DNA of 64,000 nt from Chlorops oryzae (lineage: Eukaryota; Arthropoda; Insecta; Diptera; Chloropidae), in contig CM035806.1 of the NCBI GenBank assembly GCA_020466095.1, positions 55,803,916 through 55,867,915 of the forward strand. Direction: 5' to 3'. Below, in pieces: positions 49,097-61,053 of this stretch. The position numbers and the translations under genes are program-made. The notes under the pieces were generated by a model that was not told the origin of the DNA, searched no databases, and was given only the letters and a program-made list of their open reading frames with translations. Every line of letters begins with the position of its first letter. Positions within the stretch are counted from its first letter, which is position 1.

Positions 49097-49855
49097 CCCA
49101 GCTAACATTTTTTGAAATTTTTAATCAAAAGCGAGTCTTTTTCGAGTCGCCTTTCTGATTAAAAAGATCAAATATGCGCTCGTTTTCTGATCAAAAATGA
49201 TACTTTTGTCGGGAGAAATTGGAATCCTAGCCGCGACTCTTCTAAGGGAGTCATATTTGATATCATTTGCGAGTCGTTTTCGATTCATATTTGCTTTCAT
49301 TTTGGAGTCTTCTACGACTCATATTTATAATCGGTTGCTTTCCAAAAATAAAAAAAAAATATAAAAAATTTTTAAATCAATCCACCATTTTTTGGCTTTT
49401 CCGTGTATATTTGTATGTTATATTATAGATTCAACAATTTTTTTTTTTTCCTTGCCTTATGTGGGATTTGAACCTAGGAACTCACGTTTTCTAGTCCTGT
49501 GCTCACCCGTTGACACCAAGCTTTCCAAATTGAAAGTTATGGAAATTTTTCGTTTATAACTTTAAAGTCAAATTCCATTCAATTCAATTTTGAGTGAAAT
49601 ATTGAGTGAAATATAAGATAGCAACAATTTCAATTATCATATTTCAATCCCTACGTGGTTAATTGGCGATTGCCATATATTTTGTTTTTCTAATTTGAAT
49701 ACGACTCGCTTTTGAAACATATTCGAGAGTCGTTTTCGAGTCTTCTTTTAATCATGCATGTGAAAAATCATTTTGTAATCATGAAGGCGGCTCGAAAAAG
49801 ACTCGTAAATGAATCTTCTCATAAAACAGTCATCCAAATGTTGGGTGGGTAACTT
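49097..49855. mobile_element. Foldback-like element with CGAGTCTTTTTCGAG arms
   Basis: The left arm ACCCAGCTAACATTT...GCGAGTCTTTTTCGAGTCGCC is mirrored by the right arm complement ACCCACCCAACATTT...ACGAGTCTTTTTCGAGCCGCC. CGAGTC/GACTCG motifs recur throughout. TSD not clear. A tRNA-like block is embedded at about 49455-49520. Confidence 0.55.
49455..49520 (-). ncRNA. tRNA-like block (pol III B box)
   Basis: On the minus strand, GGTTCAAATCC is a consensus B box, preceded by GTCAACGGGTGAGCACAGG, which resembles a tRNA D arm. The T stem does not pair fully by eye, so a tRNA pseudogene or SINE head is likelier than a functional tRNA. Confidence 0.35.
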
Positions 49856-49879
49856 ATTTTTATTGCATTTAAAATGTTT

Positions 49880-49958
49880 TTCTCTCTCCCTCGCTCTCGT
49901 CTCCTCTCTCTCGCTTCCGCTCTCTCCCTCTCTCTCCTCTCTCTCTCTCTCTCTCTCA
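49880..49958. repeat. (CT)n microsatellite
   Basis: Imperfect CT tract with CC and CG interruptions. Confidence 0.9.
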
Positions 49959-50585
49959 AGAAAAACCCAACCCCGTCCCTCTTCGAGTGCCCGTTCGAAA
50001 CGATCACTTGTTGCAATAATTTTCGATAATTTGGTAGCGAAATATTCAGTCCGCTGAGACCGCGCTGTGCATACGATATCGAACCCATTAAAGCGATTGC
50101 GAAAACGATTGCACTCAAAACACGATAGAGGCCATTGGGAAATCAATTTTTCGGCTCGTCCTTTTCAGTGGGTTAAGTGCAATCGCCTATTAAAAACGCA
50201 TGTCGTCCGGTGAAGGGCACAAGAGTTCATTCATCGTTCCATAGTTGAAATTAAAATTCAAAAATTGATTGATAATTTACAAAATAAATCCTTAGCACAG
50301 CACACATTGACGTCGATCCCTATCGATTTCGCATTCGGTGTGAAGCAAAAAGCAATCAAAAGATTTTTTTAAAATAATTTTTTTTTCTTTTTTTTTTTAA
50401 TTAAAAAAATCATCAAACCAGTTGATTCGCATTTGCATACCGATAGCTAGCGCTACGACAGCCAATGACAGCAACTACTACCGCCATTCGGACCATCGAG
50501 CGTGGTTAGGTCCGCGACTAATCGTTGGCGGTGCTGATCGCAAGCAATTGATCAATAAAAAGGTGCCAAAAATCGATCACTTAAC
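49959..50585. other. Non-coding stretch
   Basis: Mixed AT-rich sequence with poly-T near 50378-50398. No exon identified between it and the candidate exon at 50586. Confidence 0.35.
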
Positions 50586-50770
50586 TTGATTTGCAGTTCT
50601 TCATAGTCTTGGGGAGCATATGTTATTTGATTGTTTTTGTTTACTTTTTCATATGGCTTTGAATCTTCGAGACGCAATCGCATTCGTGTAGCGTTTCTCT
50701 TGTTCCGAAGAAACCGTTCACATAGAGCACGCACGCATAAATCACGATCCTTTTCGATCCTTTTTAAGGG
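50586..50770 (-). CDS. Candidate internal coding exon, unknown protein
   Basis: A minus-strand frame bounded by a possible acceptor AACTGAAG and donor CAA|GTTAAGT. Its 61 codons plus two bases read PLKRIEKDRDLCVRALCERF, then RNKRNATRMRLRLEDSKPYE and KVNKNNQITYAPQDYEELQI. The composition is charged, helical and protein-like, with no transposon relatives nearby. I recognise no family. The phase does not fit the first exp exon, so it would belong to another minus-strand gene. The donor is not optimal and the pyrimidine tract is weak. Confidence 0.35.
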
Positions 50771-50944
50771 CTTCAGTTAATTAATAAGGATAAAATCTTT
50801 TTCTTCATTGTTCGTTTTGAAAACATGTCGTTTAGCCAATGAGAACAAAAAAGGGGAAAGTTACATCCAAGCGGACCATCTGTCCTTGCAATACGTGCTG
50901 CTGTTCATCAATGAAAATTGGTTTCGAAAAATCCCTTGGTATAG

Positions 50945-51542
50945 AATATGAACTGTCAAATGTGCCACACCTTCCGCACGTGCCACATATTCCACATTCT
51001 ATACACATTCTACATTCGTCCCACATTCTACATGCGCCACACAATCTACACGTGTCACACATTCCACATTATACATGTTATATACATTCCACATATGCCA
51101 CATATTCCAATTTATATACACATTCTAAATGTGCCACACCTTCTAAACGTGTCACACATTCCACATGTGCCACACCTCCCACATATGCCACATATTCCAC
51201 ATTCGATATTCTATACACATTCTACATTCGTCACACATTCTACATGCGCCACACAATCTACACGTGTCACACATTCCACATTATACATGTTATATACATT
51301 CCACATATGCCACATATTCCAATTTATATACACATTCTAAATGTGCCACACCTTCTAAACGTGTCACACAATCCACATTATACATGTTATATACATTCCA
51401 CATGTGCCACATATTCCACATTATATCTATATTCTATACACATTCTACATGTGGCACACATTCCACATTCGATATTCTATACACATTTTACATGCGTCAC
51501 ACATTCTACATGCGGCACACATTCCACATGTGTCTATGACAA
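50945..51542. repeat. CACATTC-type minisatellite with about 211 bp higher-order period
   Basis: Twelve-base-scale units (variants of CACATTCYACAT and GTGYCACAC) fill about 600 bp. The block at about 51000-51150 recurs at 51211-51370 nearly unchanged, showing a higher-order unit of about 211 bp. The array lacks stop codons, giving His/Ser/Tyr-rich open frames of 124-242 codons on plus that are probably not genes. Confidence 0.9.
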
Positions 51543-52412
51543 TCACACAACGTCATCAAGGACTTGATTCTTAAGCACACACCAGAGAAAATTTGATGAC
51601 GGCTGATGCAAGGTGTTATTACTGTCATCCCCAAGGGTTTGAAACCAAGTCAAGCCAAAATAATTATGCATGACTTTATCGTGGCAGATGACCAGGCACC
51701 TTCAAGCCAACGAGGCTAGAGAATTGATCAAACAAAAGAAGAAAAAAACGAAAAAAAATTTCTAATTATTTTCTTTTCGGAGTAGAGAGGGAGGCATTTT
51801 TATTTCGTGTCTGCCCAAATTTGGCGCGTGTTGCAAAATCGCCTTTTACGTTGCGAATTTATTGAGCGCTCTTTCACTTTTGTAATGCAAATTCAAGCTC
51901 CACTGATTAATCAATTATGTGCGAATAACGCGAGATTTTTCGATCGTTACCGTTTTATCGCGTTTCACGATCCTCAATACGCGATCGCTTGGCCATGCAT
52001 TGTTGACGAGTCAAATTTTGGTAAATGAATTTTTATCTCATGCCTTCGCATCTCGAAGTGAGTGTTGTCACATTCATTTTAATGCAATAATTCAATTTAA
52101 AATGCAATAAATCGATCGTTATTTTTAAAATGAGACTGCAATGTCGCTGTCAAAGTTATTGAGGCTTTTACGATGATGGCTTCTTTTAACAGAAGTGCGT
52201 ATTTTTGCGACGGCATAACTCTTTCTATATAAGGTGAACTTCTACGTTTTCAGGTTATTCAGGTTGATGAAACAACCAGCACGAGCATGTTCAAGAACCG
52301 AAGAAGGGTTATGAAAATTAAGGACTCCACAATTAAGAAAGGCCAATTAAATTCAAATGATGCTGAAATATTCAGAACGGAAGGCTTACAGATACCTACA
52401 TTTACATTTAAC
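51543..52412. other. Non-coding stretch
   Basis: Unique-looking AT-rich sequence without a convincing exon. Confidence 0.35.
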
Positions 52413-53087
52413 AAGTAAGAAAGCTAAAGTCGTTCAAGCCCGACTTTGAAATACCCAGCGTCCCGACATTATGAGCGCACTATGTTTTGCTTCTCTATTT
52501 GTGGGCGTGGCAGTGGGAGGGCAACATAAATTATTTTCCTACACCTTTCATTCGCCTTGGTCAACCTATGTTGCGAATTTGAAGCTTCTACGCCTTTTAC
52601 TTCACAAGTTACGATAAACCCTTATTTGTGGGCTTATTTGTGGGCGTGGCTCGAGGAGGACGGCGTCAATTTTTTTCTAGGATATGTCCCTTTTCGTAGT
52701 TTACCAGTACACCAAATATCAATGGAATGTGTTGAGTGGTTCGCAAGTTACAAGCATTTTACTGAAAACACAATAAATTCATTTGTGGGCGTGGCAGTGG
52801 GCGGATGTCTCCCATTTTTACTTAGGATCATACTCGAAGCCCGATATACATGTGTACCAAATTTCGACTTCATTGGCTCAGCCGTTTCGGAGGAGATCCG
52901 ACCACGGATGGACAGACGGACGGAGACGGACAGACAGACGGACGGACGGACAGACGGACATGTCTAAATCGATTCAGTTTTTGACCCTGATCATTTCTAT
53001 ATATATTTGTCTATATCTCCGGAGCTTAATTCTCCCTGTTACAAGATTCGCACAAAACTAATATACCCCGCTTACGCTGGGTATAAA
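52413..53087 (-). mobile_element. mini-me/Helentron-like element, copy D
   Basis: Left end AAGTAAGAAAGCTAAAGTCG, two or more GTGGGCGTGG motifs, CAGCCGTTTCGGAGGAGATC, a GGAC/AGAC tetranucleotide tract at 52907-52960, then GACCCTGATCATTTCTATAT and a right end CCGCTTACGCTGGGTATAAA. Same family as C, more diverged. Confidence 0.65.
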
Positions 53088-53099
53088 AACATATCTGAA

Positions 53100-53470
53100 A
53101 GATAGATGACAGCCGGATAGAAAGATGGATAGACGGATAGATGGATAGATGAATATTTGTGGGTAGATGGATAGATGGATAGTTGAACAGATCGATAGAT
53201 GGATAAATGGATAATTGGATAGATGGATAAATGGGTATATGTTATGTGTAGATAGATAGATGAATAATTGGATAGATGGATAGATGTGTAGATAGATAGA
53301 TGGATGATGAATATGTGGGGAGATGGGTGGATGTACGGATGTGGGGATGTTCGGATGTATGGATAGATAAACCGATGGGTAAATAGATTTATAAAAGCGT
53401 AAGACGATAGGAAGGATTATTGAATAAATAGACCGTTTCATAGATTAAAAGATAGATAGTTAACTACTTA
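53100..53470. repeat. GATA/GGAT minisatellite
   Basis: About 370 bp of ATAGATGGATAG-like tetranucleotide repeats with GTGG interruptions, beginning within 15 bp of the right end of mini-me copy D. Confidence 0.9.
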
Positions 53471-55916
53471 TATAGAATCAATAGAGATATATAGATATAT
53501 AGAGATATTAAGGTTTTTGTATAGCTTCAAACCTTAACTTCTTACAATGAATTTTTTAATATTGTCTGCTGAACAGACTCACACACACACACACACTTCT
53601 TTCACACGAAGCAGATAATTGAGCATTCACACCGCACAGCAGCAGACCTTTCAGCTTTCTACAAAGCCTCCACATATGAAATTGGCTAGCGCCTCCTGCA
53701 GGTAAGAGATTTGACATTAAACTGACGTCACCGACAATGATGCCTTCGTGCGTACCTGCGTAACTAATTTTTCACACGCCCAAACTGTTTTTTTTTCCCC
53801 CACATTTAACCTTGCGGGCCATACTTGAACTCGCAGCCATCAAATGAACCTATTCGACGATCAACGCATGGAGGTACGCCTCTCGTTCGCAGCATTTGTG
53901 GCAATAATTAAAACGAGTGCAAGAGATGGAAACCCAATACCAAAAAAAAATTGACCCTTCATCACCCCAGCTCGGATTCAACTCGGAGCTTTGCCACAGT
54001 TGCGGCGTGAATACAAAGGCCCAGGTATGGCCCAATTATTTACGAACTCAAATAAATTGTTACGCCGTCGAGATCCAGATCGAACGAGTCACTCCGCTGT
54101 GCCGCCGCCGCCGCCCGCCGCCACCGCCGCCGAGGCCGCCCCTCATCCCACTTCTCGACTTGTGCTAAGCAAATTAATACATGTCGATCTCTCAGTGCCG
54201 AGCATATAGTCGGGTTGATTTGCGCCATTACGCAATGGCAAGCAGCCAGTCAGTACATTAAGACCGGTTGGGACCGCAACGCCACATCGCGTTCCACAGG
54301 CAACTCCCATGCCAAATCGAGGCTTACGAACAAAACGGACACTGACTGCGGCGGCTGCCAGTGGCCAGGGCCCGCTCACTCGCTCGATTGCTCGAACGCT
54401 TCGAACGTTCGTTAGCTTACTCCAATCCAAGTTGGGCTAGCAGCAACACATAGATCCATGCAGACATTTTTGTTGGAGCATTGGATACACTAAAAACGCT
54501 CAACTCGATTCCACTCAGCTAAGCTCGCTTTTGATCTAGTCTAGTCGGGACTGGCTAGGCTGGTTTAATTGCAGCACAAATCAAGCGTGGTAAATTGGAG
54601 CAGCAAGCGTGGTGCAAACAATTTATATAAAAACAGAAAAAAACAACAACAAAAAACAAAATTGCAAACAATTTTCAAGTCCCAACACATTCATACAAAT
54701 ATATACATATATAGATATATATATATATATATATATATACATAGATATGTACATACATAGACGCCGCAAAAGCTCTAAGCACTCGAAATGCGCCTCATTG
54801 TGCAATTCCTTCCAATGCTTTTGTATGAGCGCCATGAATACGTAAGTCGGCAGCCGGGCAAGCAATGCGTGGGGATGTGAGGAGATTGCCAGTAATTGTA
54901 GCTATTGAAAAGCGTGGTTTTCAATTCATCGAACTCAAATCCGTACACGCGAATCGGGCTTACCGCAAACATAATCGCCCCTCTCCACTCGCACTCGCAC
55001 CAGCACCAGCACCCGCACCCGCACCCGCACTCGAAGCTCATGCGCTCAGCGACGATTGATGAAATAATTTCTTATAAAAAGTAACTCGAAAATTTCGAAA
55101 ATCAAAACAAAAAACAACAGTAACAACAACAACAAGATCGATCACAACAAAATGCTACAAATACTTGTCGAAAGTAGTTGGGTACATACCTTCGCCAGAA
55201 GTGCCAACGGCCAGTACGACCCACGGATCAGAGGCTAAACAGGTTACAATTGATATGAATTGATTATGTCAGATCGGATCTGCACAACGCGCGTGCGCAA
55301 TTGAGGACCACATTATGAAGAGAATAGAAGTCAAAACAAAAAAACCGATTGGGGGAGACTGAACTGAAATTGGAATTTGAAACTCTTTGGCTACTGCCGC
55401 GACCGATTCTGTTGGGCAATAATCGTTATTTATAGCCCCTCAAGATAACCCAAAAAAAAAAATAAAAATAAAAAAAAAAATAGAAAATAAAAGATTCATA
55501 AATAAAAACAATATCACCAGCATTCTCAATATAATTTTTTCGAAATATTTTTCGAGGGCCTTTTGTTCAACAATACAGATAATTAGGAGAATATTATTCT
55601 CGAAAACCACGAAATCATCAGAAGAGTTCAAGAGCAGTTCTCGAGTTTGCGAAATACATATGTACGAGTATGTACATACCTACATTCCTCTGTTCAATTG
55701 CTTCGAACGGAACGAATGAAAAAGCCCGCTCGCGATAATTGTTCAGATTGATTAGTCTGGCCAACGACCCAATCGAATTAAATGAAACGAGGATCCTCTA
55801 ATAATGGAATTCAATTAAAATTACACCGCAAAGCGATCTGCATAAGTGAAGAGATGAAAAGCGGTGTAATTATTTGAAAATATCTGCTCAGAGTTGCATG
55901 AGCATTTTGAATTTTT
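53471..55916. other. GC-richer island with candidate exons but no firm gene
   Basis: (AC)n at 53580-53597, GCCGCC run at 54102-54140, (AT)n at 54713-54740. The 54370-54780 part resembles a plus-strand fly 5' UTR. A short plus frame from ATG at 54788 (MRLIVQFLPMLLYERHEY) ends exactly at TAC|GTAAGT. A 45 bp minus-strand interval at 55190-55234 has good splice sites. None can be joined into a gene here. Confidence 0.35.
55190..55234 (-). CDS. Candidate 45 bp exon, unknown protein
   Basis: On minus, the acceptor is AACCTGTTTAG and the donor is GCGAAG|GTATGT. It is GC-rich against AT-rich surroundings. Frames PLIRGSYWPLALLAK (phase 0) and SDPWVVLAVGTSGE (phase 1) are both open, so the frame is undetermined. 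It could equally be a 5' UTR exon of a minus-strand gene. Confidence 0.2.
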
Positions 55917-56953
55917 ATACCCGACACACTCTGGTTGCGAGGGTATCTTAGTGAGTTTGTGCGGTTGTGTGTAACACCCAGAACCAGTCGAGATAGACCA
56001 TACAAAATGTATATAGAAATGATCAGCGTCACCAGGAGAATCGATTTAACCATGTCCGTCTGTCTGTCTGTCCGTCCGTCGTCTGTCTGTCTGTCCGTCC
56101 GTCTGTCTGTCTGTCCGTCCGTCTGTCTGTCCTCTGTCGTCTGTCTGTCCGTCGTCGTCTGTCTGTCTTCGTCCTCGTCTGTCTGTCCGTCTGTCTGTCT
56201 GTCTGTCCGTCCGTCTGTCTGTCCGTCCGGCTGTCTGTCTATCCGTCCGTCTGTCTGTCCGTCCTGTCTGTGTTTATATACAGTTTCTTATCGAAGGAGT
56301 TGAGCTATCTTGACAAAATTCGGTATGCGTGCTCACGGGGACATGAGTAAGAACAAATTCGAGAATGGACCCGATCGGACCATTTTTAGGGGTACCTCCA
56401 GTACTAGGGTCTGTTACGAAAATCACAAAAACTGCTCTAAAACCGGAGTTTTTCAAGATATTTGGATTGAATTTGACATTTGAACATATCTTAGGGCAAT
56501 TAATATGATTTCCAAAAATAGCAAAAGTGGGAGTGGCAGAAGGGCGGTTTTAAAATTTGTCTCCTACACCCGAAATTCAAATGGGACGAAATTTAGCTCT
56601 TATGCTTCATTTGTATCCATAAACATCCTCTCCAAAAAAATTTCTTTGATAGGTTCATTATTAAGGGTACCTCCAGTACTAGGGTCTATCACAAAAATCT
56701 CAAAACTGCCTCAAAATCGGACTTTTTCGAAATATTTCAATGAAACTTAGAATTTGAGCCTACGATTAGAATTCAAAAATATTTGAAAATTGGGCGTGGC
56801 AAAGAGGCGGTTTTCATAAAGAATTTTAACAAAAGTCGGCATATGGGGCCCCTTATGGCCATAAACACTTCTTGATATTAAAAATTATTTGAACATGTGT
56901 GTCTGTGTCGGGTATTTTATTGTCATGCTCGTCTGACTATAACACCCTTACTT
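55917..56953 (+). mobile_element. mini-me/Helentron-like element, copy B (most complete)
   Basis: It starts TATACCCGACACACTCTGGT, carries CGAGATAGACCATACAAAAT and GAAATGATCAGCGTCACCAG, then a (GTCT/GTCC)n tract at 56053-56272. It continues through CGGGTCC-type sequence shared (inverted) with copy C (GAGAATGGACCCGATCGGAC) and ends CTGACTATAACACCCTTACT. About 1.04 kb, no protein frame. Confidence 0.75.
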
Positions 56954-59888
56954 TTTTTTTTTTTTTGTCTATTATTTCGAAGCGTGTTTCACTTGAGCAA
57001 TTTCCTCATTTAGTAGCTGAATAGTTGTGTTTTATCTATTTACTTATATTGCTTTCTTGCATAAATACCTCGTTGGAGTTGCTTATCTACTTGAGCCATC
57101 AAAATTTATAGCCAAATCATGCACAAAATCGATCAAAGTCAACGAATGCTTTGCATTTCCAAAAACACGTATCGCCACGTCAGTCCAATGGCCAATCTAT
57201 GGACAATTAAATCTTCTTTCGACTATTTTTTTTTTTCAAATTAAATAATTTAAATTGTTTATTCACGTTAAACTCAAGTAATTCCACAAAATTAATTTTG
57301 TTCAAAGAAGTTGTCCAACGCGACGGCTTGTTTTTACATACCTACTCTAGCTACTCATAAATAGTTTCGCTCTGAAGAACCTTTAGAGTGTCGATGGACC
57401 GATCGATATTTTTCTTCCGTATAAGTACAATTTTGAGTTACTTTGAGCAGTCTAATCTGTAGCGTTACCCATGCCACCAATATTCATCAAGAGTCCGCCG
57501 TATTAGCTCTATCTTTGTATCAAAATTGTTTTGGTTTTTTTTGTGCTTTGTTATAGAGCAAGGATTTGTAGCAGTTTCATATCTAAATTTAAGCTTTAAG
57601 CTAAGATATCAGATATTCTCGTTTGACATTTGACGATGACTTAAATAATTTGTTGGGAAAAATGCAAAACCCACATCCCGTATCTACTTATGTATTTAAT
57701 TCACTAGATGCACGCATTATTTCTCGTTAAGCTCCTTGTTCACATTCAAGAGGAGAGCCGAAGGAAATCATATTAAGACCAAATCGAATCGGTTAAAGTC
57801 CATTCAGTCTTCTATACATGAAGCTGATCCGATTACAGAAAATAAATACATTTAAAAAAATTATCGGAAATTCCTTAGAGGATCTCCCATCAAACAGAGA
57901 CAACAAACCTGGCCAGACCAGACCAGACCAGACCAGACAAGCACTTCTAGCACTTACATTGAATGACCTTTCCGCGCAAAGCTATTCGGCTCGTACTTCA
58001 TATTCATCCCCCCACACCATCCTTTAAGGGCACATGACAGCGATACAAAGAAGAACGAACAAAATGCACAACGAAGAAAAAAGAGAAAAGGGCCTCAAGG
58101 ACATCTTAAAATAGTTTGTTCTACCTGAGAAGATCCGTTGTAAAATACCATTCAATAAAATCCCGTTTGAGCACTTTGCAGAAACTAAACAGCATTCCCG
58201 TTGTTCCCTTCCAAAGCAAAACAAAAAAAAAACAGCAACAACAAAAACACCGTTTTGCTCGAGCCCGAACCAAAGTCGAAATCAGAACCGAAGTTGAGCT
58301 CGAATCCGAATCCGAATCCGAAATCGCCGCTCCAGTGTTGCTAATTCAGCATGCCAAGTCAAGAAAGCGAAACTGAACTAAACCAGTTCCAGTTCCATTA
58401 TGAGGACAGCAAAATCAACGAACGAACTTGGGTGCCATGCAGAACTAGGCGAGTGAGAAGACAAATAAAAATACAAAAAAAAATATAAAAAAATACAAAA
58501 TATTTTTTTAAATAAAAATTCAATTTTTTTATATTTCAAAATGAATAAAGACCAGAAAAAGGCAAAACTCGTTATCGCGAGCAAGCCATGCAGCTCAAAT
58601 ATGTGTGCCTTTGCCTTTATACACACATACAGACCTGTGTATAAACATGTCTTTACATATGTATGTACATAGATATCCAGCTATATAGATTATGACTAGC
58701 AACATGAGTATGTATTGCAGAAAATTAAAACAAGCACGGAACCGCTGTCGCCGTACGGTACGTTTACTCCCAATTTGCAAAGTTGCTTTCAATTAATTCT
58801 CCAAACACACAAAAGGAACAAGCAAAAAGCAAAAAGCAAAAAGCAGCAAGCAGCAAGAAACAAGAAACAAAAACCCAAGAGAAAAATATTCAACTGATAT
58901 GGAATAATTAAACGAAAAGTCAAAACATGTTCCGCCGCCAAGAATATCCCAAAAAAATTCGCAAATATTCTGGAATTCAAAAACCAAATGAATAAATTGG
59001 ATTTTCCAAAGAAAATTGTTGTGCGATCGCTTTTGGCTTCGAAGCCTTACAGCAGAGGAGAATCCCCTAAAAACTGAGTTCAAACAAAATGTCTTCGAAG
59101 GTCGTTAGCTTGGCTCTTCCCATAGTCATTCGCTCTCATCTTATACGAAGAGGGTGTTAACATTCTCGAAAGGGGGAATACCATAAATTTTGGACTTTAA
59201 AGCTCATATGAAAACGCATTAGGTTAAATAACAAAGGGGCTCCAATCGCCGAGGGGATATTTCAATTTTGGATATGTGTGAGGCGTAGCCCTCTTCGCCA
59301 CCCCCACTAACTTCTAATCCAAAAATTTGACATCTTCATCGACTTCTTTAAAATTTTAATCCGTTCGATTTAGGGCCTATTTAACCCAAAGCCACTTACC
59401 ACCTATGTATGTATTTCTGTCCCTTAACCGATTAGGTGCGGTCTCAAAGACTCCAGTTAAGACAACGGCTTGTCTTTCGAGATCTATCGCAATATGGAAA
59501 TAACCGAATAAATGGAATAATATTTAATAAATTAAGACTCTATTTTTGAGCCGCGAATGGAAAAAATCACATGTCAATCGTATAATAACACACTAAGGCC
59601 CGTTTTTTACTGTTCTGATTAAAGTTTTCGTTCCGAAAAAAAAATTTGTATCAAAATGTTGACATTTTGAGAGGATATCGTGACGATAAAACTTTAACCG
59701 AAACGGTAGCAAATGGGCCTAAGTTATAATGAACTTACTAACTAAAAAAAAAAACGATGATTGAAAAATTCTGTGCGGTCTCTGAGAACGGTGGTAAGTG
59801 GTTAAAGGTTAACCTCAACGAAATTCCCTTTCCTTTTTCGAAGAGTTTTCCAATCGATACAAAATATGTTAACGTACTTTTCCAAATA
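56954..59888. other. Non-coding stretch
   Basis: (CCAGA)n at 57912-57938, GAATCCGAATCC repeats near 58297-58323, AGCAAAAAGCAAAAAGC repeats near 58820-58850. No gene seen. Confidence 0.4.
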
Positions 59889-60073
59889 CAGTAAAAATCG
59901 GTTATAACGATACCGCTTAAAACGATTATCGGTTATAGCGATGAAAGTTTCAGGTAAAGTTTGTTTCGCTTTTCTAATTCTTCTTAATTTCTGTTACCGG
60001 ATATGGCGATTATCGGTTATAACGATGGACGTTTTCTGCTCCCTTTCGACATCCTTATAACCGATTTTTACTG
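59889..60073. mobile_element. MITE with CAGTAAAAATCGG ends and TA target
   Basis: CAGTAAAAATCGGTTATAAC at the left pairs with its complement at the right. TA on both flanks. Internal GATTATCGGTTATA repeats. Same family as the 69 bp hairpin at 27050-27118; pogo/Tc1-like target. Confidence 0.75.
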
Positions 60074-60888
60074 TATTTACGTACGATCAAAACTCGCTTA
60101 AACGAATTTAAAGAGACCGGAAATAAAGTTCATTTTAGACAGAATCCATTCCGGCCACTTACTTACTTACTTACTGTTGTCCTCTTCTCCTTGTGGAGCA
60201 TAGGGCCTCATTGCACATTACACGCAGAGAGTAGAACGCTTAAATACTAACCAAAATAAAAAAAGGTTTCGAGTAGATTCACTGCAACACGCAGATCGGT
60301 CTAGGGAAGTTCGTTGTAAGGAGTTTTACCTGTACTTATAATAAAAAACCAAAAAAAAAACAAAAGGTCGTTTAAATATCTTTCTATAGCTGGTCTAAAT
60401 TCCTACGAATTCATTAGTAGCTTTTAAGCTCGCAAGAAAAACGAAAGCGGGTTTTTATTACCAAATGAAAACGAGAGTTAAGAGAACGTTAAACGTCGGA
60501 AGCTTTACACATGAAATGAAGAGAGTGTCTCATCTTAAGAGCACTAAAAATGCATTCAAAGACTGCATGGCTGTTGCACTTGGCACAAAGAGCTTTTCTA
60601 CAAAAGATTGCATCGAAGTGAACAGAAGTTCCGATTGGCTGTGATCCTCTTTTTAATTACATATTTAATTTTTTATATTTTTTTTTATAAGTATTTTTTT
60701 TATTTTTTATTAAAAGGCTTAACTTAATTTTTAGTGAACGGTTCCGAACATAAATATTTGCATGGAAATAAATCGACCAAAAAATAATGTGAAAGAAAAT
60801 CGATCAAATTCAGCTGTGGACAGGCATCTTTTAACATACTTTCAGGATGATTTCTTTTGAAAAAAACTAACAAAAGCTCTCAAAAGCT
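60074..60888. other. Non-coding stretch
   Basis: ACTT tetranucleotide run at about 60156-60173 and AT-rich sequence. No gene seen. Confidence 0.4.
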
Positions 60889-61053
60889 TCCCTGCAGCAA
60901 TGAGCCGGTCAATTTCCTAAGAAGGACTGGCCTTTAACCGGTCCAAATCCTACCGGTTATATTATGGCAGTTCGCTCCATCGAATTCGGCTAGCCGGCGG
61001 TCGGTATTAAATGGGTTGGTTTAAGGGTAGTCTGTAAATGACACTTTCATCAA
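60889..61053 (-). repeat. Dispersed repeat, copy 2
   Basis: Inverted relative of 28916-29111 (see there), with several short indels. A further piece ending CTGCAGGGTTAT occurs near 61308-61320, and copy 1 ends the same way. Confidence 0.65.

Noticed and set aside
50945..51542. CRISPR-like spaced repeats
   Set aside because: Units are contiguous and variable with no unique spacers, in a fly-type genome; it is a minisatellite.
53917..54168. 83-codon plus frame with CHSCG motif and Pro-rich tail
   Set aside because: The Pro run is a GCC repeat and the rest has no family match; no joined exon could be shown.
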